Source: Bin5 sp965221145 (GTDB lineage: Bacteria > Chloroflexota > Anaerolineae > Caldilineales > Caldilineaceae). From it: a stretch of 64,000 nt of DNA. Positions 27,730 to 36,629 of this stretch are shown here, piece by piece; within the stretch, counting starts at the first letter, position 1; every line of letters begins with the position of its first letter. Below the pieces are notes generated by a model. It did not search any database. It saw only the letters and a program-made list of their open reading frames with translations, and had not been told where the DNA came from. Where the stretch lies: the NCBI GenBank assembly GCA_965221145.1, contig OZ244877.1, positions 5,701,018-5,765,017 of the forward strand, read 5' to 3'. The position numbers were made by a program, and so were the translations under genes.

Positions 27730-29478
27730 ATGAATGATCGTCCGTTCCTTCTCTCAACCCTGGTGGATTTCCCCGACGACTGCAATCAGATCGTGTTCAC
27801 TGAGGATCTGGTGGCGCAGTTGATGGACCGTCTGCACTGGATGGGGGTGCGCCGCGTCTATTGGAACTACTACAACCCCGGCCAATGGCAATGGTTCAAG
27901 GAGCACAGGCCGCAAGGAGGCGCGCCGGGGACCCTGGAAAACCTGGGCGATCCGATGGAGGTAGGCTGCCGCTTGGCCCACGAGCGCGGCATGGAGTTCT
28001 ACGGGGTGATCAAGCCCTATGAGAACGGCGTCAGCCACGCCACGCCGCGAGCCGTCATGATGGAAAACGGGTGGAAGGGCTTGCCCGGTATCAGCGGCGT
28101 CTACAAAGTCGAACACTGGACGCTGGCGCGCCCGGAACTGCGCGTGCGCGCACGCAGCGCGGATCTGCCGTTGGGGCTGGACAAGACGCCGGTCACCCGC
28201 ATCCAGCTGCGGCAGAAAGATATGACGCCGGTGCGCATTGGACGGGAAAACCTGGAGATCTGGACCAGCGACGACAACAACGGATACCGCAAGCGCCAGC
28301 TGGATTTCACTCTCAGCGAAGGGGTCGATACCTGCCCCCACGATGTCGTCGAAATCGATGGCGAACCGGTCACGCGCAAGGGCGACGAAGTGCGCGTGCT
28401 CAACATTGCCGGCCTCAACTTGCTGGACCCGTTCATCGCCATCACGACGAACTTCGAGGACGGTGACGGCACGTTCAGCAATACAGCGGTTGAGATGGTA
28501 GGCGCCTTTGGCCCGGATGACGAGCCTCTTCCGATCATGGTGGCCAGCCACAAGGCGATCTGGCGGATTGACCGTGATCTGCGCAGCGGCGATCTGGAGT
28601 ACGACACCGGCCTCGGCTCGGCGCTGGTGCGCCTGGACGTGTCCAACAGTGAGGCGGCATTCGAAAATTGGCTCAGCCGCGAGGACGACGCGCCCGACGG
28701 GGTGATCGCCTTCGCCAAGGGGCGCAACCTCTATCTGTCCGGCTCTCTGAGCGAGGGCGAACCGGAGGTGCGGGCGTACTGGATGGAGTGGGTCAGCGAC
28801 TGCATCGGCGCGGGCGTGGACGGCGTCGACATACGCATCTCCTGTCACAGTTCGTGGACCGATACGCCGCAGATCTACGGCTTCAATGCGCCGGTCGCGG
28901 CCGAGTACGAGCGACGCTATGGTGTCAACCCCGACGTGGAGCCGTATGACGCGGAGTTGCTGGCCGATTTGAGGGGCGATCTGTACGATCAGTTTGTGCG
29001 GGCGGCGAGGGAGCGGCTCACGGCCGCGGGGCTGTCGATGCACCACCACGTTGAGATCGAGTCCTTCCGCGCGGATGCGGCGCCGGCGCGGGTCCGGTCC
29101 CGTCCGGGCATCATCAATTTTCACTGGCGCGGCTGGCTGAGGGCGGGCCTGGTGGATGAAGCGACGCTGTTTGGTCGGGCGTGGGCGCCTGAGCGCAGCT
29201 TGGCGGATGCGTTCGTGCAGGAGGCGCTGGATGAGGTGAACGCGAACGCCGTGCCGGCCCACTTGAGCCTGCCGGTAGGACTGTCGCGCGGAGATGGCAA
29301 CCGTCTGGCCGACCAGATCGAAATCGCTTACCGCAACGGGCAACTGCAAGGCTACACGATGTACGAGACGGCGGCGATGTACGACAGGAACGCGACGGGA
29401 GCCGATGGCCGCCTGGAGTTCCTGCCGGGGTTGACCGAGGCGGTGCGGGCGCGCGCCGGTGAGCTTGGGTTGACATAG
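27730..29478 (+). CDS. Predicted TIM-barrel glycoside hydrolase-like protein
   Basis: 582 residues from ATG 27730 (GAGGAA upstream); the open frame extends further upstream but overlaps the permease. Resembles family-10-like glycosyl hydrolase (GHL10/DUF187-type) proteins: early strand GVRRVYWNYYNPGQW, a middle strand GVDGVDIRISCHSSW, then FNAPVAAEYERRYGVNPD and LRGDLYDQFVRAARERL. About residues 120-330 form a beta-rich insert between barrel parts. No signal peptide. Catalytic acids are not identified; the family call is from pattern memory only. Confidence 0.6.
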   Translation: MNDRPFLLSTLVDFPDDCNQIVFTEDLVAQLMDRLHWMGVRRVYWNYYNPGQWQWFKEHRPQGGAPGTLENLGDPMEVGCRLAHERGMEFYGVIKPYENGVSHATPRAVMMENGWKGLPGISGVYKVEHWTLARPELRVRARSADLPLGLDKTPVTRIQLRQKDMTPVRIGRENLEIWTSDDNNGYRKRQLDFTLSEGVDTCPHDVVEIDGEPVTRKGDEVRVLNIAGLNLLDPFIAITTNFEDGDGTFSNTAVEMVGAFGPDDEPLPIMVASHKAIWRIDRDLRSGDLEYDTGLGSALVRLDVSNSEAAFENWLSREDDAPDGVIAFAKGRNLYLSGSLSEGEPEVRAYWMEWVSDCIGAGVDGVDIRISCHSSWTDTPQIYGFNAPVAAEYERRYGVNPDVEPYDAELLADLRGDLYDQFVRAARERLTAAGLSMHHHVEIESFRADAAPARVRSRPGIINFHWRGWLRAGLVDEATLFGRAWAPERSLADAFVQEALDEVNANAVPAHLSLPVGLSRGDGNRLADQIEIAYRNGQLQGYTMYETAAMYDRNATGADGRLEFLPGLTEAVRARAGELGLT

Positions 29479-29506
29479 GGGGCTTCGTATTCGACACCAA
29501 CGGTCC

Positions 29507-29526
29507 GAGGGCCTTAGAGCCCTTTT
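29507..29526 (+). terminator. Weak rho-independent terminator-like hairpin
   Basis: AGGGC (29508-29512), 6-nt loop, GCCCT (29519-29523) followed by TTT. Short stem; may only attenuate before propeller 3. Confidence 0.35.
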
Positions 29527-29642
29527 GATATGGGTCAGGTCAGGGACAAACTGGCACAAACTATCCACGAAGATTGGTCTTTGGGGCTGATACTCGTTAC
29601 TTTTCAATCAGCTTCTTAGCGCCGCAAAAAAAGGAGGCAGCC

Positions 29643-30800
29643 ATGCCGCAGATCACGCTGGGTGAGCCGGTCCTGATAAGCCAGGCCCCCGCCGATCTGA
29701 AACGGTGGGGACCGTGGCAGTTCCCGCACCTTGAACGACTTGCCGATGGCCGCATCCACCTTGAGTTTAACGTCCAGGCCGATTCGGCGACCTCATACGG
29801 GTTGCCTTCGATGCATGCGCTCTCGGCGGATGACGGGCGGACGTGGGAGCCGGCTGAGGAAGTGGATGCGCGCGGCGGCCTGCTGCTGCCGAACGGTGAC
29901 CGCCTCGTGCCGTTTCAGGTTCCATCGCTCAAGCGGGAGGAGGTGGAGCTGCCCGAACCGTTCGTGGAAGAGGGGGAGTTGCTGGGCCAGGCATTTCTGA
30001 TATTCCGCGCCGCGGAGTTGCCGGCAGAGCTTTCAGGCTGGCGCTTCCTGCGTCAGCGCAGCGGAGAGGAGACGTGGAGAGAAGAGACGGCGACGGTGCG
30101 CATTCCCGGTGAGATCCGCATCGTGCGCGAGGGCGTATACCCCTTCTGGCCTTCCTTTCACCACGGCCACACGCGGCTTGTGCCCGACGGCTCGATCTGG
30201 GACGTGATTCACACCAGGCGGATCGTCGACGGGAAAGTGCAGCCGGCCAACAACGTTCTCTTCCTGCGCTCGGTCGATGCCGGTTACACCTGGGACGTGC
30301 TCAGCGAAATCCTCTACCAGCCGGACAGCGAGGCCGACCCGTACGCCGACCGGCGCAACGGCTTCACCGAGCCTGATTTCAACCACATGCCGGACGGCTC
30401 GGTGCTCTGCCTCATCCGTACGCATGACCACCTCTCGGGGGTCGGCCCTTCCTACTGGTGCCGCTCGCAGGACGAGGGCAGGACGTGGAGCCGCCCCCAA
30501 GTCTTCGACGACCGTGGCGTATTGCCGCGCATGTTGACGCTGGGCAACGGCGTGACGCTGGCGTCCTACGGTCGGCCTGGACTCTACGTCAGAGCGACGG
30601 CAGACCCCTCCGGTCTCGCGTGGGAGCCAAGAGTTGTGGTAGTCGAGCCGCTGGAGAAACGCGGCGATACCTGCTCCTACTCCGCTCTGCTCGCGCTGGA
30701 CGACCGGACGGCGCTGCTGGCCTATTCGGATTTCAACTACCCCGACGCGCAAGGACAGAAGTGCAAGTCCATCATGGTGCGTACCGTGACCGTTTCGTAA
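29643..30800 (+). CDS. Sialidase-like (BNR/Asp-box) beta-propeller protein 3
   Basis: 385 residues from ATG 29643, after AAAAAAAGGAGG. Asp boxes SADDGRTW, SVDAGYTW and SQDEGRTW; conserved FWPSFHHGH and FNHMPDGSVLCLIRTHDH segments. No signal peptide. Third propeller enzyme of the module. Its downstream flank runs into the IS insertion, so whether the next binding-protein gene was once in the same transcript cannot be told directly. Confidence 0.78.
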   Translation: MPQITLGEPVLISQAPADLKRWGPWQFPHLERLADGRIHLEFNVQADSATSYGLPSMHALSADDGRTWEPAEEVDARGGLLLPNGDRLVPFQVPSLKREEVELPEPFVEEGELLGQAFLIFRAAELPAELSGWRFLRQRSGEETWREETATVRIPGEIRIVREGVYPFWPSFHHGHTRLVPDGSIWDVIHTRRIVDGKVQPANNVLFLRSVDAGYTWDVLSEILYQPDSEADPYADRRNGFTEPDFNHMPDGSVLCLIRTHDHLSGVGPSYWCRSQDEGRTWSRPQVFDDRGVLPRMLTLGNGVTLASYGRPGLYVRATADPSGLAWEPRVVVVEPLEKRGDTCSYSALLALDDRTALLAYSDFNYPDAQGQKCKSIMVRTVTVS

Positions 30801-30922
30801 GATACCCCCCAGAAGGAGAAAGGAGCAAGAGCACGCATTGCCGCCCTTCGACATTGCGGTTGACCGACAATTGGGTCTGGCTAACCCGAAGGCAGAATGA
30901 GCAGCATTACCTTTATCAGGAG

Positions 30923-31983
30923 TAGGACTTTCGCTAAATTGGCTGAAAAGCCGGGATAGTCGGGTTGCGAAGTTGGGTTCGCAGATAATCGCTGAATAAG
31001 TCAGTGCGAACGCGATAGATGGTTTTGTTGAGCAAGGTAGCTTGGAACTTCAGGGAAAGCCAAGCATGGTAACAACAAGCGAGGTGATTGCGCTGCGAAC
31101 GAGCTTTGCGACATTGGCATTTGGCAGTGCCCGTCAGTTGCTTCAGTTCTCTGTGAAATTCTTCGACCTGCCAGCGCAACTCGTTCGCTTTTTGAGCGAC
31201 TTGCGTGATCACAGTCTCATCCAGATCATTGGTAATGACCCAGTCAACGTCGCCGTTTGTGGCAACTAGCTTGAACAATTTCACTTTGAACGGCACTTTC
31301 TTGAGCTTGACAATCATGCCATGCTGAAGCCGTTCGTCGCTCCAATCGATCTCATCGAGATGAATGTAGCCATCTTCTTTGCTCAAACTGACCAAGCGGT
31401 TGGCTTTGAGTGTGGTGTAGAAGGTCAATCCCAGACGGTCAACCAGCTTCAAGTTCTGCCAGGAGCCATACCAACTATCAAACAGCACGGTCTTGGCCTG
31501 AACCTGTTTGTCACTGACGGCTCGCAGCAGCATCTCTTGAAAATGGTCGTTCTTTGTCTTCCCATCTGCTTGCTTGGCGTAGATGCGAAAATCAAGCGGA
31601 TAATGCTCGCCCTCTTCACCACTGGTGTGAACCAGATTCACCACACCGATGCCGCGCACCAGACCCCCTTCAGCGCCACTGTATTGCAGTTTTACCATGT
31701 CAATTGACCGTGAATAGCGTTTGTCTTGTACACTGTCGTCAATGATCAGGTAAGCGTCCGCACTGTCGTCGATCAGTCCTTCTACCAGTTCCCATAGATG
31801 CCTGGCTGTGTGCCGCTCTCTCTTCAGGTAATTGCTGACCACATCGTGGCTCGTGCCTTCCAGATGTTCAGCCAAGTTGCTACAGGTGTAGTTGATCGGT
31901 GTGCTGACAAGGTATTCGACATACTTCTGTTTTGTTATCATGTCTCAAGTGTACAGCCTCTTGACCTCCCAGCGAAAGTCCTA
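30923..31983 (-). mobile_element. IS701-like insertion sequence, complete
   Basis: 1,061 bp bounded by 13-bp inverted repeats TAGGACTTTCGCT (30923-30935) and its exact inverse (31971-31983). AGGAG lies directly outside both ends (30918-30922, 31984-31988), a probable 5-bp target duplication, although purine-rich ribosome-binding sequence makes a chance match possible. One transposase gene inside, opposite to the flanking genes. Confidence 0.82.
30934..31941 (-). CDS. IS701-family DDE transposase
   Basis: 335 residues from ATG 31941. Catalytic pattern: AYLIIDDSVQDKRYS (first Asp near residue 68), TVLFDSWYGSWQNL (second Asp), and RWQVEEFHRELKQLTG (Glu in the YREK-like helix). The stop codon overlaps the left inverted repeat, as in compact ISs. 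Length is somewhat short of many IS701 members (about 380-440) but the three acidic residues are present and the frame is intact, so it may be active. Confidence 0.88.
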   Translation of the reverse strand: MITKQKYVEYLVSTPINYTCSNLAEHLEGTSHDVVSNYLKRERHTARHLWELVEGLIDDSADAYLIIDDSVQDKRYSRSIDMVKLQYSGAEGGLVRGIGVVNLVHTSGEEGEHYPLDFRIYAKQADGKTKNDHFQEMLLRAVSDKQVQAKTVLFDSWYGSWQNLKLVDRLGLTFYTTLKANRLVSLSKEDGYIHLDEIDWSDERLQHGMIVKLKKVPFKVKLFKLVATNGDVDWVITNDLDETVITQVAQKANELRWQVEEFHRELKQLTGTAKCQCRKARSQRNHLACCYHAWLSLKFQATLLNKTIYRVRTDLFSDYLRTQLRNPTIPAFQPI

Positions 31984-31995
31984 AGGAGGAGAGAG

Positions 31996-34143
31996 ATGGC
32001 ACCCACAAAGCAGAAGTTTCTGCCGTTTTTGCCCAACCTCGCGCGAGAACGAATGAACAGACGGCAATTCCTTCTCATTTCGACAGCAGGCGCTGCGGGG
32101 ATCGTGGCCGTAGCCTGTGGCCCGCAGGGGGCTGAGAGGGAAGTTGAAGCTGGACCGGCAGCCGGTCAAGGCGAGGTCGAAAAGGCGGCCGCAGCGTCCG
32201 AAGGAGCGATGGGGAAAGATCTCGTCAAGGTCGAGGGCGAGCCATATGTCGACCACATCTTCGCCACGGTAGAGGACTATGAGGCAGCCACCGGCAAGAC
32301 GATCGATGCTTTCAGCGAAGCGCCCGAGTTGGCGGCTCAGGTTGCAAGCGGCGATCTGCCTCCGCTGATGGAGCGGTTGCCGGACGAGATAGGGGTAATA
32401 CGCCCGCGCGACTTCATCGGCCAATACGGAGGCGAGGCCGTCCTGGTGGGCGCGATGAAGGGGGCATCGGTCTTTACAATACCCACCGAGCATATGACAC
32501 AGCGCATGTTGACCATGAACCCCGAAAACACCCAGTACTTCCCCAATCTGGCGGTTGACTGGGAGTTGGCAGAGGATGCCAGGAGCCTCACCTGGCGCCT
32601 GCGCAAGGGCGTGAAATGGTCCAACGGCGACGACTTCAGCGCCGACGACTTTGAGTTCTGGTATGAGGACATTCTGCTCAATGAGGAGATCACTTCGTCG
32701 GTCCCGGGCAGATACAAGTCCGGCGGTGAGGTGATGGGTTTAAATCGGATCGATGACTATACCGTGCAGTTCACTTTCGCGGCGCCCTACTACCGGGCGC
32801 TTGAGGTATTTGCTGGCCGGCGCCAAGCGGACCCCTCGCAATTCCTGAAACGGTACATGCCCAAATACAGCGACGGCGCCGAGGCACTGGCTGCGGAGGA
32901 GGGCTTCGAGTCATGGCAAAAGGCGGTGCAGTACTACGTAGCCGGGGACCATGGGGCCGGCTTCTCGCCCGCGGCGCCCACTCTCAACCCGTGGTACGTC
33001 GCAGATATGAGAGCTGACACGGCCCTTTGGGTGCGCAACCCCTACTTCTGGCGGGTGGACACAGCCGGCAACCAGTTGCCCTACATCGACACCATCCTGA
33101 TACTGATCGGCGAGTCCCGCTCCCAGACCGGCGCCTTGGTGAAGATGATAGCCGGCGAGATTGACTTCGCCGGCGACTCCGTTGGGCTTGCCCTGCGAGA
33201 CACGCCTGTTTTGAAGGAGAACGAAGAGGCGGGCGATTTTACGACCTACCTGATGGATAACACCAGCCGCACGAATTCGTTGGACTTTGCCCTGAATTAC
33301 ACCCACAAGAATCCGGTTCTGAGGGAGATCTTCAACGACATTCGCTTCCGGCAGGCTCTGTCGCTGGCCATCGACCGCAACGAAATCGGCGAGAGCCTCA
33401 TGTTTGGCCTGACCGAGCCTTGGGCCGCCCCAGCCTCACGCGACTGGACCGGCTTTGAGGAGTGGATGGCGACCCACTACGTGGAATATGATGTAGAGGG
33501 CGCCAACGCGCTTCTGGACGAGATGGGGCTGGCATGGGACGCTGACGGCGTATATCGCTTGCGACCCGACGGGGAAAGGCTCTCCATTCTCGCCGAGTAT
33601 TCGACAGGTGGCGTGTTCTACTTCCAGGACATGCTCGATCTGTTTGCGATCTACTTCAAGGAGATCGGCATCGACTTCACGCCCAAAGAACTGCCCTCCG
33701 ATGTGGTGGAGGGCAAACTCTACGCCAACGAACTGGACTTTACTGTCCGCGAAGGCGGTCGTGACGAGTATAGGGCGCGTGAGAGGGGGATTAGCTGGCT
33801 CGTACCTCCTTGGAACGCGATGTCCTCCGTCGGCTGGGAGCAATGGCTGGAAAGCGATGGCGCGGAGGGTATTGAACCGCCGGAGGAAGTCAAGCGCCTC
33901 TGGGACGCGGCAAGGCAGTGGAGCGTATCCCGGTACGGTTCCGATGAATACGTAAGCCTGACCAGCGAGATTCTCACGTTGAACGCTGAAAACATGTGGG
34001 TAATCCACACAACCAGCGATCCGCCGGCGCTCTACTGCATGAGCAATCGCCTGGGGAATGCGCCTGGGCATGATGGCATCAAGGGAGGCTGGCGCATGAG
34101 GCCGTACCAACAGGAGACTTGGTCCCTCATCGAAGACAGCTAA
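31996..34143 (+). CDS. ABC importer solute-binding protein, family 5 (large, Tat-lipoprotein)
   Basis: 715 residues from ATG 31996; AAGGAGGAGAG lies 7-13 nt upstream, formed at the IS junction. A second in-frame ATG at 32053 begins right at the Tat motif NRRQFLLISTAGAAG, followed by lipobox VAVAC. Family-5 signatures: LTWRLRKGVKWSNGDDFSAD, NDIRFRQALSLAIDRNEIGE. Larger than Dpp-type proteins, with an extra ~100-residue N-terminal region (VDHIFATVEDYEAATGK). No permease follows; it must use permeases elsewhere (25.8-27.7 kb is closest). Confidence 0.88.
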   Translation: MAPTKQKFLPFLPNLARERMNRRQFLLISTAGAAGIVAVACGPQGAEREVEAGPAAGQGEVEKAAAASEGAMGKDLVKVEGEPYVDHIFATVEDYEAATGKTIDAFSEAPELAAQVASGDLPPLMERLPDEIGVIRPRDFIGQYGGEAVLVGAMKGASVFTIPTEHMTQRMLTMNPENTQYFPNLAVDWELAEDARSLTWRLRKGVKWSNGDDFSADDFEFWYEDILLNEEITSSVPGRYKSGGEVMGLNRIDDYTVQFTFAAPYYRALEVFAGRRQADPSQFLKRYMPKYSDGAEALAAEEGFESWQKAVQYYVAGDHGAGFSPAAPTLNPWYVADMRADTALWVRNPYFWRVDTAGNQLPYIDTILILIGESRSQTGALVKMIAGEIDFAGDSVGLALRDTPVLKENEEAGDFTTYLMDNTSRTNSLDFALNYTHKNPVLREIFNDIRFRQALSLAIDRNEIGESLMFGLTEPWAAPASRDWTGFEEWMATHYVEYDVEGANALLDEMGLAWDADGVYRLRPDGERLSILAEYSTGGVFYFQDMLDLFAIYFKEIGIDFTPKELPSDVVEGKLYANELDFTVREGGRDEYRARERGISWLVPPWNAMSSVGWEQWLESDGAEGIEPPEEVKRLWDAARQWSVSRYGSDEYVSLTSEILTLNAENMWVIHTTSDPPALYCMSNRLGNAPGHDGIKGGWRMRPYQQETWSLIEDS

Positions 34144-34478
34144 TGTGCGTTCACATTGAGAACCCGCTTTTTTTGAATTGCGTATGCTGACGAAGGCAGA
34201 GAGACAACCCAACCAACGCGGGCAGCGTGGAGGGTGTCACGTTGAGAAGAAAGCGACTGACAAAGCTGTCCTGAAGTGCATTCCGTTCAAAACCGGGATC
34301 TTTCGCACGGTTTGCGCAACTGGAACGTAGGCGCCTCGCCTGCTCTTGCGCGATGCCCTCTGGGCCGCACGATGCAGAAAGATCGGCCTTTCATAGCGAT
34401 CGCGCGGTAGTTCGGAACGGTTTTGGCGCCACTGTGTTTGGTATGGTCTCACAGGTACCCTAAGGAGACGAATCAACT
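34144..34478. other. 335-bp intergenic region
   Basis: No gene. Bases 34321-34344 carry a member of the TGGGAGCGCAGGCGTCTCGCCTGC-type repeat seen at 39599-39623. The right end has TAAGGAGAC, the ribosome-binding site for ATG 34479. Confidence 0.45.
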
Positions 34479-35885
34479 ATGACCACAATGCTATTTTTTG
34501 ACGACCATTATCTGAATCGCTGGGAGAATCTCTGCCGGCACGTCGGACAACCGGAGTTGGAGCCGGAGGCCACCTTCACAGATCCCGCTCACGGACTTGC
34601 TTCATGATATCCCACCGTCTTTCGCACCGGGACCGGTACGTGGCGCTGCCTCTACCAGGGCAAGTCGATCGGCCACATGCCGGCCAAAATTTCGTTTCCG
34701 CTTCTCGTGGAGAGCGATGACGGCATACACTGGGAGATCCCGGACTTGGCTGACAAGGTTCCGCTACCAGACCGCGCGTTCCCCAATCAAGTGCTGCCCA
34801 TGGACAGGTTCGGGCAGTGGGACCACTACTTTGACGAAAAAACTGATGATCCGCAGGAGCGTCTGAAGGGCCTTATCACCTCCGACAAAGGTGCCCTGCT
34901 CTGGACATCGCCGGATGGCCTCGTGTGGCGGGAGGTTGAAGGTGTAGAGTGGCGGCCTGGCTCGCCAGACCCGCCGAGCATGGCATTCTGGAACGAAATG
35001 CGCCAATCCTACGTCATCATGGCGCGCCCCGGCCGCAACCCTCATCCCCGGCGTCTTGCCGTCTCCGAGACGAAGGACTGGCGCTCCTTCAGCGAGTCCG
35101 AGTTGACCCTGCGTGCCGACGCCCTGGACCTTCCCCTCACCGAACTATACGGCAATCCTGCGTTTCCCTATGAAGATATGTTTGTCGGGTTCGTGTGGGT
35201 CTACAACACGGTGCCCTACCGGGCGGACGACCCGACGACGCACAGAAAATACTATGGCGGCAGGACCTATGGCCAGCTATCGTATAGCTACAACGGCTGG
35301 CATTTTCAGCGCTCGCTGCGTGAGCCTTTCATCCCCAATGCACCCACAGGCGAGTTGGGCGCCGGCATTATGCGGCCGATGTCGATGATCGTTGATGATG
35401 ACCAGTGTATCCGCATCTACTCCAGCGCATCGAAACTGGAGCACGGATACCACATTCAAGGCACGGACTTGGGCGCGCTCGTGATGCACCGGTTGCGGTT
35501 GGACGGCTTCATGTATCTGGAGTCGGCCGGCGGAGCAGGCATTCTGGGCACTCGTCCGATATTCTGGCGCGGCGGGGAGGTGCGCCTCAACGTGCAGTCG
35601 GGGCAGGAGGCGCGGGTGCAGGTGACCGACGGGCAGGGCCAGACCATCGAGGGGTATGAATTCGACAATTGCGAGCCTTTCGCCGGCGATGAACTGTTCT
35701 GGGTGCCGCGCTGGAAGAGCGGAATGGGCATGGCTGCCTTGGGCAATCAGTTGCTGCGCCTGGAGATCAGTCTGGAGAACGCCCGCCTTTACGCGATACG
35801 CGGCGACTTTGTCGTCCCTAGCGGAAGAGAGATTCGGCGCTTCCTTGAGAGCGGGGAAGAACCGACTCATGTTCCGGGTGGCTAA
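34479..35885 (+). pseudogene. Five-bladed-propeller glycosidase-like gene interrupted by in-frame TGA
   Basis: ATG 34479 follows TAAGGAG and the same frame continues to 35885 (468 codons) apart from one TGA at 34605-34607. Before it: TFTDPAHGLAS; after it: YPTVFRTGTGTWRCLYQG, which is the expected continuation of a GH32/GH43-like propeller start (Gly or Trp expected at the TGA). The rest is intact: SDDGIHWE, TSPDGLVW, MARPGRNPHPRRLAVSETKDW, LYGNPAFPYEDMFVGF. Re-initiation at ATG 34677 would give a 402-residue protein missing blade 1. Nearby genes use TGA as stop, so recoding is unlikely. Recent inactivation or a sequencing error. Confidence 0.72.
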
Positions 35886-35933
35886 ACCCAATGCAGTTCT
35901 TGGTAAATTGGGGGGACGGAGGAGGCTCAGATC

Positions 35934-36365
35934 GTGGGATTTGTCGCCAGCGTACTGCTTGTGGCTGCCGCGTTTGTCATCGTGGCGGGGCTAGTCACTG
36001 TATACACGAGACAGGTCACGACAGCGGCGCTGACGGATCCTTTCCGCGCCGGTGAGGCGATTGTGGCGGGGCGCATCCCAGCGAAGTGGGTAGCGCAGAT
36101 CGAGCGGCGCCAGGCACTGCGAGGGGTACTGCACTTCTTCGGACGCGACGCGACTGCCAAGCAACTCATCCTGGCAAAGATCGACAAACTCTATCGTTTC
36201 TACGAGAACAGCCCCTTTTTCGAGAATGACAGGGCGCGGGAGTTGCTGCTGCGCGAGTTGCGTGAAACCCGTACGCGCTGGGCGAAAATGACGTGGGAAA
36301 CGCTTATGGCGGAGCATGTCGAGGGGGCGCGGCGTGACGATGATTCCGACTCACCGGCCTGCTGA
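35934..36365 (+). CDS. Small single-pass membrane protein, unknown function
   Basis: 143 residues from GTG 35934, GGAGG upstream. One N-terminal membrane helix (FVASVLLVAAAFVIVAGLVTVY), then a basic helical cytoplasmic or external domain: FGRDATAKQLILAKIDKLYRFYENSPFF and RELLLRELRETRTRW. No family recognised. Co-directional and 48 bp after the interrupted glycosidase gene. Codon usage and GC look like neighbours. Confidence 0.6.
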   Translation: MGFVASVLLVAAAFVIVAGLVTVYTRQVTTAALTDPFRAGEAIVAGRIPAKWVAQIERRQALRGVLHFFGRDATAKQLILAKIDKLYRFYENSPFFENDRARELLLRELRETRTRWAKMTWETLMAEHVEGARRDDDSDSPAC

Positions 36366-36412
36366 AGCGCGGAGGCGTTCGCCGCCTGCCAATGCTTGCG
36401 ACATCAAGAAGG

Positions 36413-36466
36413 GAGCGAAAAGGAGAGAGAAGAGAGAGAACAGTTCTCACTCCTCTCTCCTCGCCC
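36413..36466. repeat. Purine/pyrimidine hairpin (GA-CT type) 1
   Basis: Left arm GAGAGAGAAGAGAGAGAAC, right arm GTTCTCACTCCTCTCTCCTC, imperfect inverted repeat. Same style of element occurs at 38461-38511 and 44608-44653, each next to a binding-protein gene. Confidence 0.55.
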
Positions 36467-36629
36467 TCATGGACGAAAGTTGGCCGTTCGGCAGCCAAGC
36501 ATTTTGATGGTAAAATAGGGATGATTGTTCACAAAGTGGCTCGGGGGCGCCCTCTCGGATTAGTATCGAGAGATTCCGTGCCCCCCACACCGTCCAAACC
36601 CTTCCAAAACTTTAATCAGGAGAAGAGCA

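Noticed and set aside
34605..34607. TGA as selenocysteine codon
   Set aside because: No Cys expected at this position in the propeller start and no SECIS-like hairpin was evident just downstream; TGA ends several nearby genes.
36316..36507. Small open frames across 36.3-36.8 kb
   Set aside because: They run through the GA/CT hairpin and the binding-protein start in other frames.
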